From positions 12,910-23,214 of the forward strand of contig VAYD01000140.1 of assembly GCA_005883905.1 (NCBI GenBank): a stretch of DNA of 10,305 nt. Reading direction: 5' to 3'. Within the stretch, counting starts at the first letter, position 1; every line of letters starts with the position of its first letter. Below, one piece after another: positions 1 through 6,036 of the stretch. Source of the stretch: Actinomycetota bacterium (GTDB lineage Bacteria > Actinomycetota > Thermoleophilia > Solirubrobacterales > Solirubrobacteraceae). Made by a program: the position numbers and the translations under genes. The notes below the pieces were generated by a model, which worked only from the letters and a program-made list of their open reading frames with translations, was not told the DNA's origin and made no database searches.

Positions 1-1
1 C

Positions 2-676
2 AACGCGGTCCTGTTCGTGTTCAACCTGATCCCGGCCTTCCCGCTGGACGGCGGGCGCATCGCGCGAGCGGTCGCGTGGAAGTGGTCCGGCGATCGCAAC
101 CGCGCCACGAAGGTCTCAGGACGCGTCGGGCAGGTCTTTGCCTACGGCTTGATCGGTTTCGGGATCTTCGTCGGACTCAACGGCTACGCAGTCGACGGCG
201 TCTGGTTCGCGGTGCTGGGCGTCTTCCTCAGCCAGGCCGCGCGCGGCGCGGTGGTCTCCAGCCAGGTGTCCGAGCGCATCGAGGGCGTGACCGTCGCCGA
301 CCTGATGGACACCGACCCGTTCACGCTGTCGAAGGACACGACCGCGCTGGAGGCGCAGGAGTCGCTCTCCAGACACGGCGTCGTCTTCGCCCCGATCGTG
401 GACGAGGCGCGGCGCTACCTCGGGTATGTCAGCGCAGAGCGCATCGAGGGCGCCGTCGCTGCCGGCCAGCCGGTGCTGCCCGTGGGCGAGCTCACGGACG
501 AGGAGGACGCCTCGCTGCCGCCGGACGCGCCGCTCGGCACGCTCCTCGGGGCACCTGCGCTTGCGGGAATGGGCGCGATCGCCGTGGTCGAGCCCGGCGG
601 CCGCCTGGCCGGCGTCGTGACCATGGCGAGGGTCCGCCAGGCGATCGCCGCGGTCGCCTCGCAGCGCCCTCTGTAG
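2..676 (+). CDS. M50 family (site-2 protease) zinc metalloprotease with C-terminal CBS domain pair, 3' fragment
   Basis: The reading frame is open from the window edge, so the true start and the HExxH zinc motif lie upstream; 224 codons are visible. They begin with a membrane-helix end and the sequence FNLIPAFPLDGGR. This is the LDG motif of M50 intramembrane proteases, whose Asp (residue 16 of the fragment) is the third zinc ligand in the family. Two hydrophobic segments follow (about residues 50-68 and 71-86). After them come two CBS-like repeats (about 97-150 and 155-218), the first opening with VADLMDTDPFTL. CBS pairs usually bind adenosyl nucleotides and gate the attached domain. This order (protease core, then cytosolic CBS pair) resembles the Rip3-like branch of actinobacterial site-2 proteases. 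The substrate is unknown. The stop is 23 nt before sdhA, so the gene may simply precede that operon. Confidence 0.88.
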   Translation, partial: NAVLFVFNLIPAFPLDGGRIARAVAWKWSGDRNRATKVSGRVGQVFAYGLIGFGIFVGLNGYAVDGVWFAVLGVFLSQAARGAVVSSQVSERIEGVTVADLMDTDPFTLSKDTTALEAQESLSRHGVVFAPIVDEARRYLGYVSAERIEGAVAAGQPVLPVGELTDEEDASLPPDAPLGTLLGAPALAGMGAIAVVEPGGRLAGVVTMARVRQAIAAVASQRPL

Positions 677-683
677 GCGCGCT

Positions 684-700
684 TATAGAGTCCAGGACGA
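684..700 (+). promoter_or_regulatory. Possible -10 element and near-leaderless start for sdhA
   Basis: The 23-nt gap before sdhA contains TATAGAGT (684-691), the only AT-rich patch nearby. TAGAGT (686-691) fits the TANNNT form of actinobacterial -10 boxes. It would place transcription initiation at about 698-700, on or just before the ATG at 700. The only Shine-Dalgarno-like bases (AGGA, 694-697) are 2 nt from the ATG, too close for normal use, which also fits leaderless initiation. No good -35 box is visible. This is inference only. Confidence 0.3.
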
Positions 701-2394
701 TGCCTCAGCACGACGTCCTGATCATCGGCGCCGGCCTCGCCGGCCAGCGCGCCGCCCTCGCGGCCGCCGATGCGGGCGCGACGGTAGCGATCATGAGCAA
801 GGTCCATCCGGTGCGGTCGCACTCCGTCGCGGCCGCCGGCGGCATCAACGCAGCGATCAACCCCGCCGACGACTGGCGCAGCCACGCGTTCGACACGGTC
901 AAGGGCTCGGACTTCCTCGGCGACCAGGACGCGATCGAGGTCATGTGCCGCGAGGCGCCCCACGAGATCCTGCACCTGGAGCACATCGGCGTCACCTTCC
1001 ACCGCAACGAGAAGGGCGAGCTCGACCTGCGCGCCTTCGGCGGCGCCTCGATGAAGCGCACCGCCTACGTCGCCGACATCACCGGCCAGGCGATCCTGCA
1101 CGTGCTCTACGAGCAGCTCATGAAGTACCACGAGACCGTCGCCCGCTACGAGGAATGGTTCACCACCTCGCTGATCCAGGACGACGACGGCACGTGCGTC
1201 GGCTGCGTCGCCCGCGACATCCGCACCGGCGTGATGGAGACGTTCACGGCCAAGAACGTGATCCTGGCCTCGGGTGGCGCCGGCCAGTGCTACAAGCCGA
1301 CGACCAACGGCTTGATCGTCACCGGCGACGGGATCGCGCAGGCCTACCGCATCGGCGCGCCGCTGATGGACATGGAGATGGTCCAGTACCACCCGACGAC
1401 GCTCGTCGAGAACGGGTTCCTCATCACCGAGGGCGCCCGCGGCGAGGGCGCACATCTCCTCAACGCCCACGGCGAGCGCTTCATGGAGAAGACCGCGCCG
1501 AACAAGATGGAGTTGGCATCGCGCGACGTCGTCTCGCGCGCCGAGCAGATCGAGATCAACGAGGGCCGCGGCGTCGGCCCGGGAGGCGCGGGCATCGCAC
1601 TCGACGTCACCGTCGTGCCGAAGAAGCGCGTGCACGAGGCGCTGCGCGAGATCGTCAACATCGGCAAGGACTTCGCGGGCGTCGACATCACCGCCGAGCC
1701 GATCATCATCCGCCCCGGACAGCACTACATCATGGGCGGCGTAAAGACCGACATCGACGGCGCCACGCCGATCGAGGGCCTCTACGCGGCCGGCGAGGTC
1801 GCGTGCGTCTCGGTCCACGGCGGCAACCGCCTCGGCGCCAACTCGCTGCTGGACACGCTGATCTTCGGGCGCCGCTCAGGCGAGCACGCTGCCGCCCGCG
1901 CCGCAGGCATGTCGATGCCCACGCTCTCGGACGAGCAGATGCACGCGGACGCCGCCTGGATCGACGAGATCATCGGCCGCGGCCGCGGCGGCCGGCGCAT
2001 CAGCGAGATCAAGGAAGAGCTCGGCACCACGATGAACCAGTACTGCGCGGTCTTCCGCGACGCCGAGGGGCTCGACAAGGCCCACGAGGTCGTCCGCCGG
2101 CTCAAGGAGGAGGCCAGGACCGCCTACATCGACGACCGCGGCACGGTCTTCAACCAGGACGTCCTGGGAGCCATCGAGCTCGGCTACATGCTGGACTGCG
2201 CGGAGTCGATCGTCGTCGCCGCGATCGAGCGCAAGGAGTCGCGCGGGGCGCAGTACCGCACCGACTTCCCCGAGCGCAACGACGAGCAATGGCTCAAGCA
2301 CATCGACATCAAGGTCAACGGGGATGACACGCCGAAGGTGACCTACTCACCCGTGACCATCACCCAGTGGCAGCCCGAGGAGCGCAAGTACTGA
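700..2394 (+). CDS. sdhA: Succinate dehydrogenase / fumarate reductase flavoprotein subunit
   Basis: This 564-aa protein oxidises succinate to fumarate (or the reverse) on a covalent FAD and passes electrons to SdhB. The N-terminal Rossmann motif GAGLAG is at residues 10-15. The FAD-linking His is His41 in RSHSVAAAGG. Family active-site elements are all present: VQYHPTT (His231), TEGARGEGAHLLN (Glu244, Arg247), His342 in GQHYIMGG and Arg377 in HGGNRLGANSL. The C-terminus (TITQWQPEERKY) is of the archaeal/actinobacterial kind. There is no Tat or other signal peptide before the FAD motif, so the subunit should be cytoplasmic, unlike the periplasmic MfrA flavoproteins. ATG 700 is chosen because the FAD domain begins immediately after it; the frame is open further upstream, but that part is the shadow of the protease gene. 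The stop overlaps the sdhB start by 1 nt (TGATG). Confidence 0.96.
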   Translation: MPQHDVLIIGAGLAGQRAALAAADAGATVAIMSKVHPVRSHSVAAAGGINAAINPADDWRSHAFDTVKGSDFLGDQDAIEVMCREAPHEILHLEHIGVTFHRNEKGELDLRAFGGASMKRTAYVADITGQAILHVLYEQLMKYHETVARYEEWFTTSLIQDDDGTCVGCVARDIRTGVMETFTAKNVILASGGAGQCYKPTTNGLIVTGDGIAQAYRIGAPLMDMEMVQYHPTTLVENGFLITEGARGEGAHLLNAHGERFMEKTAPNKMELASRDVVSRAEQIEINEGRGVGPGGAGIALDVTVVPKKRVHEALREIVNIGKDFAGVDITAEPIIIRPGQHYIMGGVKTDIDGATPIEGLYAAGEVACVSVHGGNRLGANSLLDTLIFGRRSGEHAAARAAGMSMPTLSDEQMHADAAWIDEIIGRGRGGRRISEIKEELGTTMNQYCAVFRDAEGLDKAHEVVRRLKEEARTAYIDDRGTVFNQDVLGAIELGYMLDCAESIVVAAIERKESRGAQYRTDFPERNDEQWLKHIDIKVNGDDTPKVTYSPVTITQWQPEERKY

Positions 2395-3548
2395 TGGCCG
2401 AGGTCCACAAGGAGCCGCAGGAGTTCACGCTCCGCATCCGCCGCTACGACCCGGAGTCGGGCGAGCCGGCCTACTGGGACGAGCACACCGTCGAGCTCGA
2501 GCCGCACCGCTCGGTCCTCGAGGGCATCCTGCAGGCCAGGGCGCGGTTCGACGGCTCCATCGGGATCCGCTGCTCGTGCCGCGCCGCGATCTGCGGCTCG
2601 TGTGGCGTTCGCATCAACGGCCAGCCCGGGCTCGCGTGCCACACGCACCTCGACAAGGCCGTGGCGTCCTCGCGCGACGGCGTGATCGAGGTCGAGCCGA
2701 TGGGCAACATGCCGGTGCTCAAGGACCTGATCGTCGACATGGACCAGGTCCACTGGAAGAAGGTCCAGCGCGTCACGCCGTGGCTCGTCAACAAGCAGCC
2801 GATCCCCGAGCGCGAGTACATCGTCCCGGCGTACAACATGGTCGACGTCACGCAGTCGATGGCCTGCATCCAGTGCGGCGCCTGCGTCTCGGACTGCCTC
2901 TCGATGGAGGTCGACCCGCTCTTCATCGGGCCGGCGGCGCTCGCGAAGGCCTACCGCTTCGTCGGCGACCCGCGCGACGCGCAGCAGTTCGAGCGCCTGA
3001 AGGACCTCGCCGAGGACCCGCACGGCATCTACGACTGCACGCACTGCTTCAAGTGCATCGAGGCCTGCCCGAAGGGCGTCGCGCCGATGAACCAGATCAT
3101 GCGCCTGCGCCGCATGGCCGGCGACGTGCACGGCATCAACGACCGCAACAACGGCCACCGCCACGAGATCGTGTTCGCGCACCTGATCCGCGACCACGGG
3201 CTGCTGTGGGAGGCCGAGCTGCTGCCGCGCTCCTACGGCGGCGACTCGTTCTTCGGCAAGTTCCACCCCGCCGCGGGCGCCGAGCTCGTCAGCTCGCTGC
3301 CCGCGATCACCAAGGCGCTGGTCCGGGGCAAGGTCACGCCGATGGGGGCGCTCAAGCCGCACAAGCTGCCCAAGCAGGACCTCGGCCAGATCCACTCGAT
3401 CTACGACAAGGTCGAGGGCCGCGAGGAGCCCTACGAACTGAACCTGTACGTCACCGGCTACGACGAGGACGAGAGCGGCGCCGAAGGGATGCCCTCCGCC
3501 GAGACCGGTACGCCGGGAATGGAACCCGAGGAGTCGCCGAGCCGATGA
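2394..3548 (+). CDS. sdhB: Succinate dehydrogenase iron-sulfur subunit, type E-like, with an extra cluster cysteine
   Basis: This 384-aa electron-transfer subunit relays electrons from SdhA FAD toward the quinone site. The N-terminal ferredoxin domain has the [2Fe-2S] ligands Cys62, Cys67, Cys70 and Cys82 (CRAAICGSC...LAC). The C-terminal domain has two full CxxCxxCxxxC sets: Cys158/161/164/168 and Cys215/218/221/225 (CTHCFKCIEACPKG). In ordinary SdhB the second set lacks the Cys at position 218 and binds [3Fe-4S]. Its presence predicts a [4Fe-4S] cluster, as reported for Sulfolobus-type complexes. About 140 residues follow the last cluster motif, making the protein much longer than the roughly 240-aa canonical subunit. 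A GAGGAG at 2377-2382 lies 11 nt before the ATG. The start overlaps the sdhA stop, and the end overlaps the next gene by 4 nt (ATGA), so translation is probably coupled. Confidence 0.95.
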   Translation: MAEVHKEPQEFTLRIRRYDPESGEPAYWDEHTVELEPHRSVLEGILQARARFDGSIGIRCSCRAAICGSCGVRINGQPGLACHTHLDKAVASSRDGVIEVEPMGNMPVLKDLIVDMDQVHWKKVQRVTPWLVNKQPIPEREYIVPAYNMVDVTQSMACIQCGACVSDCLSMEVDPLFIGPAALAKAYRFVGDPRDAQQFERLKDLAEDPHGIYDCTHCFKCIEACPKGVAPMNQIMRLRRMAGDVHGINDRNNGHRHEIVFAHLIRDHGLLWEAELLPRSYGGDSFFGKFHPAAGAELVSSLPAITKALVRGKVTPMGALKPHKLPKQDLGQIHSIYDKVEGREEPYELNLYVTGYDEDESGAEGMPSAETGTPGMEPEESPSR

Positions 3549-4444
3549 AAGTCGCCTACTGGCCGGGGTGTGTGAGCCGCGGCTTCACCCCGGAGCTCCA
3601 TGGTTCGATGGCGAAGGTGGCGCCGCTGCTCGACATCGAGCTGGTGGCGCTGGATCGCGCGTGCTGCACCGGCGCGGGCGTGATCGCCGAGCACAACCAG
3701 GAGCTCGCGGACACGCTCAACGCCCGCACGTTCGCGCTCGCCCAGCAGGTCAAGGGAGCGGATCTGATGATGAACATCTGCTCGACCTGCCAGGGGGCGC
3801 AGACCGAGTGCCAGGAGCGCCTCGACGCCAACGCGGACTACCGCGAGCACGTCAACGGGACGCTCGCCGAGCAGGGGCTGCAGTACGAGAAGGGCCTGAC
3901 GAACAAGAACTTCCTGTGGGTGCTGGTCGAGGAGCTCGGGCTGGACGAGCTGCGCTCGCGCGTCAAGCGCCCGCTGACCGACCTGCGCGTCGGCCCGTTC
4001 TACGGCTGCTACATCGTGCGCCCGGTCGACCGGCTCGGCATCGACGACGAGCTGCCGCGCGACACCTACCTCGGCCAGGTCATCGAGGCTCTGGGCGGAA
4101 CCGTCATCGAGTACGCGGGCTCGCACAAGTGCTGCGGCTTCCCGATCATCACCATGAACAAGGAGGTCTCGCTGAAGCAGGCGGGCCGCCACCTGGGCGA
4201 TGCGAAGGACGCCGACGCCGACTGCTTGGTCACGCCGTGCCCGCTGTGTCACCTGAACCTCGACCTGCAGCAGCCGCTCGCCGAGCGCCTCGTCGGCCGC
4301 GAGCTCGACATGCCGGTGCTGCACCTGCCGCAGCTCGTCGGGCTGGCCCTCGGGCTCGAGCCCAAGGAGCTCGGGCTGCAGCGCCACGTGGTCAAGCCCA
4401 CGTCGGTGATCGATTGGTCGACCTCCATCGTCGCAGGCGTCTGA
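3545..4444 (+). CDS. HdrB-like double CCG-domain subunit of type E succinate dehydrogenase (SdhE/SdhC type)
   Basis: This 299-aa protein has two cysteine-rich (CCG) domains, as in heterodisulfide reductase HdrB and in the SdhE-type subunit of non-canonical complex II. Domain 1 has Cys9, Cys40-Cys41 and Cys79-x-x-Cys82. Domain 2 has Cys155, Cys196-Cys197 and Cys232-x-x-Cys235. Both motifs are complete, so two metal or Fe-S centres are possible; in HdrB these bind unusual [4Fe-4S] clusters. No transmembrane helices are visible. By analogy the protein would carry electrons from SdhB to quinone while sitting peripherally on the membrane. It overlaps sdhB by 4 nt, and GAGGAG (3528-3533) lies 11 nt upstream. 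I leave the symbol blank because sdhE also names an unrelated flavinylation factor. A free-standing HdrB paralogue is the alternative, but the operon position argues against it. Confidence 0.9.
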   Translation: MKVAYWPGCVSRGFTPELHGSMAKVAPLLDIELVALDRACCTGAGVIAEHNQELADTLNARTFALAQQVKGADLMMNICSTCQGAQTECQERLDANADYREHVNGTLAEQGLQYEKGLTNKNFLWVLVEELGLDELRSRVKRPLTDLRVGPFYGCYIVRPVDRLGIDDELPRDTYLGQVIEALGGTVIEYAGSHKCCGFPIITMNKEVSLKQAGRHLGDAKDADADCLVTPCPLCHLNLDLQQPLAERLVGRELDMPVLHLPQLVGLALGLEPKELGLQRHVVKPTSVIDWSTSIVAGV

Positions 4445-4493
4445 AGCAGCGTCGGCGCCGCGAGATCCCGCCGCGCGCCGACGAGGACTAGAT

Positions 4494-4712
4494 ATGGCCC
4501 GGGACGTCGCGATCCGCGGCGACATGATCCGGCTCGGCCAGCTGCTCAAGCTGGCCGGCGTCGTCGACACCGGCGGTGAGCTGAAGGCGCTGCTCGCCGA
4601 GACCGACGTGCTCGTCAACGGCGAGCTCGAGGACCGCCGCGGGCGCCAGCTGCACGACGGCGACGTCGTGACGGTCGCCGGCGACGAGCTCCGTGTCGTC
4701 GCCGGCGACTGA
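4494..4712 (+). CDS. Small S4-domain RNA-binding protein (YbcJ-like)
   Basis: This 72-aa protein consists almost wholly of one S4 fold. It has the family pattern of a basic/hydrophobic helix-turn (IRLGQLLKLAGVVDTGGELK, residues 12-31), followed by VLVNGELEDRRGRQL (39-53) and the closing strand DGDVVTV. S4 domains bind structured RNA. YbcJ-type single-domain members are associated with ribosome or rRNA function, but the target is unknown. The ATG has a good Shine-Dalgarno GAGGA at 4483-4487 with 6-nt spacing. The gene follows the sdhE stop by 49 nt and may be read through from that operon. No link to succinate oxidation is evident. Confidence 0.85.
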   Translation: MARDVAIRGDMIRLGQLLKLAGVVDTGGELKALLAETDVLVNGELEDRRGRQLHDGDVVTVAGDELRVVAGD

Positions 4713-4782
4713 CGTCGCCCGTACCCCTCAAGACGCGGGGAATCCTGCCGTAAACGGCGTTCGCAGCGCAATCCCCTGGGCA

Positions 4783-4836
4783 GGGTGATCTTCGGGTGAA
4801 GAAGGGTGAGGCGAACGGGTGAGATCGCCCTCACCC
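4783..4836 (+). repeat. Four GGGTGA direct repeats plus an inverted copy upstream of the regulator gene
   Basis: GGGTGA occurs at 4783-4788, 4794-4799, 4804-4809 and 4817-4822, with start-to-start steps of 11, 10 and 13 nt. Its reverse complement TCACCC is at 4831-4836. The first three copies are spaced by about one helical turn, as expected for a binding site read by tandem regulator subunits on one face of the DNA. Read on the - strand, the unit is TCACCC at about 11-nt spacing, which resembles the direct-repeat units of actinobacterial PhoP boxes; that link is speculative. The last copy and the inverted copy also form the terminator-like hairpin at 4817-4836, so part of the pattern may have that explanation instead. 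Confidence 0.4.
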
Positions 4837-4840
4837 TTTT
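4817..4840 (+). terminator. Probable intrinsic terminator (or operator hairpin)
   Basis: GGGTGAG (4817-4823) and CTCACCC (4830-4836) form a perfect 7-bp stem around the 6-nt loop ATCGCC, directly followed by TTTT (4837-4840). In this GC-rich sequence a T run at that place is notable. It would end transcripts coming from the sdh/S4 genes about 105 nt after the S4 stop, ahead of the regulator promoter. The short T tract makes its efficiency uncertain. Confidence 0.5.
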
Positions 4841-4853
4841 GGCTCGGGTTGCC

Positions 4854-4866
4854 GATAAGACGTGCG
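4854..4866 (+). promoter_or_regulatory. Possible -10 box giving a leaderless transcript for the LuxR-type regulator
   Basis: GATAAG (4854-4859) sits so that, if its last base is position -7, transcription starts exactly at the GTG at 4866. No Shine-Dalgarno sequence precedes that GTG, which fits leaderless initiation, common in actinobacteria. No clear -35 is visible; the space it would occupy overlaps the hairpin at 4817-4836. The call rests on spacing and local AT content only. Confidence 0.33.
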
Positions 4867-5462
4867 TGCAGCCAGTCACGATCGTCATTGGCCGCTTCGA
4901 GGACCTGATCGGCCGCGGCCTGCGCTCGCTGCTCGCCGAGGACCCGAACATCGACCTGCTGGCCGGCGACGTCGAGCTTGACGCGTTCGATGCGATGCTG
5001 AGAGAACACGCGCCCAAGGTGGCGATCATCAACTTCGGCTCCTTGCGCACGCCGGTGGAGGTCAACCGTCTCCACACCGCGCACCCCGAGACCCGATTGC
5101 TCGTGCTGGCCAGCCGCCCGACGCCGTCGGAGTGCAACCAGATGCTCGCCTTCGGCGCGACCGCGTGCCTGTCCAAGAAGACCGAGGCGCGCGACATCCT
5201 CAACGCGATCCACCTCGCCTCGCGCGGCCTGCACGTGCTGCCGCGCACGAGCGGCGACTATGCACCCGAGCCGCTCGGGCCGGAGCTGCTGACCCCGCGC
5301 GAGGCCGACGTCCTCGAGCACCTGCAGGCCGGCCGCTCGAATGCCGAGATCGCGCTGGCGCTCTCGGTGAGCGTCGAGACGGTCCGCACGCACCGGCGCA
5401 ACATCTACCGCAAGCTCGGCGTGCGCACGCGCCGCGAGCTGGCGTCACTCTCGCACGCGTGA
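4866..5462 (+). CDS. LuxR/NarL-type transcriptional regulator with a degenerate receiver domain
   Basis: This 198-aa protein has a response-regulator layout: receiver-like domain (about residues 4-126) and C-terminal LuxR HTH (about 140-197). The HTH is well conserved: LTPREADVLEHLQAGRSNAEI, then VSVETVRTHRRNIYRKLGV. The receiver has the NarL-family fold pattern (RGLRSLLAEDPNIDLL, FGATACLSKK), but the phospho-acceptor Asp is Asn56 (VAIINFGS in place of the usual VVLLDLRMP). The acidic pair after strand 1 is replaced by Arg10-Phe11; only Lys104/105 remains. Asp phosphorylation is therefore unlikely, and the protein may act by ligand, redox (Cys90, Cys101) or abundance. I chose GTG 4866 over GTG 4806: the earlier start adds a 20-residue tail encoded across the hairpin. 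The stop overlaps the MerB-like gene by 4 nt (GTGA), making that gene its likely partner or target. Confidence 0.88.
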   Translation: MQPVTIVIGRFEDLIGRGLRSLLAEDPNIDLLAGDVELDAFDAMLREHAPKVAIINFGSLRTPVEVNRLHTAHPETRLLVLASRPTPSECNQMLAFGATACLSKKTEARDILNAIHLASRGLHVLPRTSGDYAPEPLGPELLTPREADVLEHLQAGRSNAEIALALSVSVETVRTHRRNIYRKLGVRTRRELASLSHA

Positions 5463-6016
5463 CCGAGCGCGAGCTCGCGCTGCGCCGGATGATCTTCGAG
5501 GCCTTCGCCGACACGGGCGAGCCGCCGCCGGTGGACGACGCCGCCACCCTGCGCTCGCTCGCCGCGCAGCACGTCGTCGTGCTCGACGAGGCGGATCGGA
5601 TCGTGATGGCGCACCCGTTCGCCACCCACGACGACGGTGCGCGCGTCGAGGCCCGGGGACACACGTGGCGCGGGAGCTGCGCGTGGGACGCGTTCGGGAT
5701 CGTCGCCGCGCTCGGCCTGGACGAGGCGATCGTCACGGACGCGAGCGGCATCCGCATCGCGTTTCGCAAGGGCCGTCCCGCCGACCACGCCGTCTTCCAC
5801 GTCGCGGTCCCCGCGGCGCAGTGGTGGGACGACATCGGCTTCACCTGAGCGACGATGCGGCTCTTCCGGTCGGAAGAGGAGATCGACGGGCCGCGCGGCG
5901 GCGTGATGACCACCGAGCAGCTGCACGAGCTGGCGCAGCGCTGGTACGGCGACCGCCTTGATCCGGGCTGGCGCCCGAACCTTCTGGTCCCTCGCTCGCT
6001 GATGGAGAAAGCCTGA
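5459..6016 (+). CDS. MerB-like (organomercurial lyase family) selenoprotein; in-frame TGA at 5846-5848 read as selenocysteine
   Basis: Read through the TGA, the frame gives 185 aa with Sec at residue 130 and stops at TGA 6014-6016. Residues 1-60 resemble the N-terminal HTH-like region of the alkylmercury lyase family ([17 protein letters not shown], then [17 protein letters not shown]). The core has [10 protein letters not shown] with Cys74 and Asp77, matching Cys96-x-x-Asp99 of Mer[20 protein letters not shown] aligns with MerB SFCCHVHFFAS, placing Sec130 on catalytic Cys159. After the TGA the frame stays family-like ([17 protein letters not shown]). Translation ending at the TGA would give 129 aa lacking the third catalytic residue. 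GTG 5459 lies in the regulator's stop overlap, so translation is probably coupled; no Shine-Dalgarno sequence is evident. No merA, merR, merT or merP lies nearby, so mercury as the natural substrate is unproven. Alternative: a Cys-to-stop error or a decayed gene. Confidence 0.82.
5846..5878 (+). promoter_or_regulatory. Selenocysteine UGA codon with bacterial SECIS-like hairpin
   Basis: TGA (5846-5848) is followed by 12 nt and then CTCTTCCGGTCGGAAGAG (5861-5878). CTCTTCC (5861-5867) pairs perfectly with GGAAGAG (5872-5878), leaving the 4-nt loop GGTC (5868-5871). The loop begins 19 nt after the UGA. In E. coli fdhF the SelB-recognised hairpin likewise presents GGUC in its apical loop, about 18 nt after its UGA. 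The bulged U of the fdhF stem is not seen here. The stem lies inside codons for Leu-Phe-Arg-Ser-Glu-Glu; the uncommon GAA among the two Glu codons gives a Watson-Crick pair where GAG would give a G-U wobble. Confidence 0.8.
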
Positions 6017-6036
6017 ACGGGCGCTTAGCCCGCGGT

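Noticed and set aside
415..1818. Long open frame on the - strand opposite the protease end and sdhA
   Set aside because: It has no recognisable domain and is Arg/Asp/Val-rich, as expected for the antisense of GC-rich coding DNA. The + strand carries clear, motif-rich SdhA.
4806..4865. Upstream GTG start at 4806 for the LuxR-type regulator
   Set aside because: It would add 20 residues encoded by the repeat and hairpin region, before the point where receiver-like sequence begins.
3458..5248. Long open frame on the - strand opposite sdhE, the S4 gene and the regulator
   Set aside because: Its composition is low-complexity, and it crosses the terminator-like hairpin and several real + strand genes without any domain of its own.
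5459..5848. Reading the MerB-like gene as a complete 129-aa protein ending at TGA 5848
   Set aside because: It would lack the third catalytic residue and the conserved C-terminal part, although the same frame continues with family-like sequence to 6016 and a SECIS-like hairpin follows the TGA.
6018..6032. CGGGC-GCTTA-GCCCG hairpin just after the MerB-like stop, as a terminator
   Set aside because: The stem is only 5 bp and no T run follows. In sequence this GC-rich, such stems arise easily by chance.
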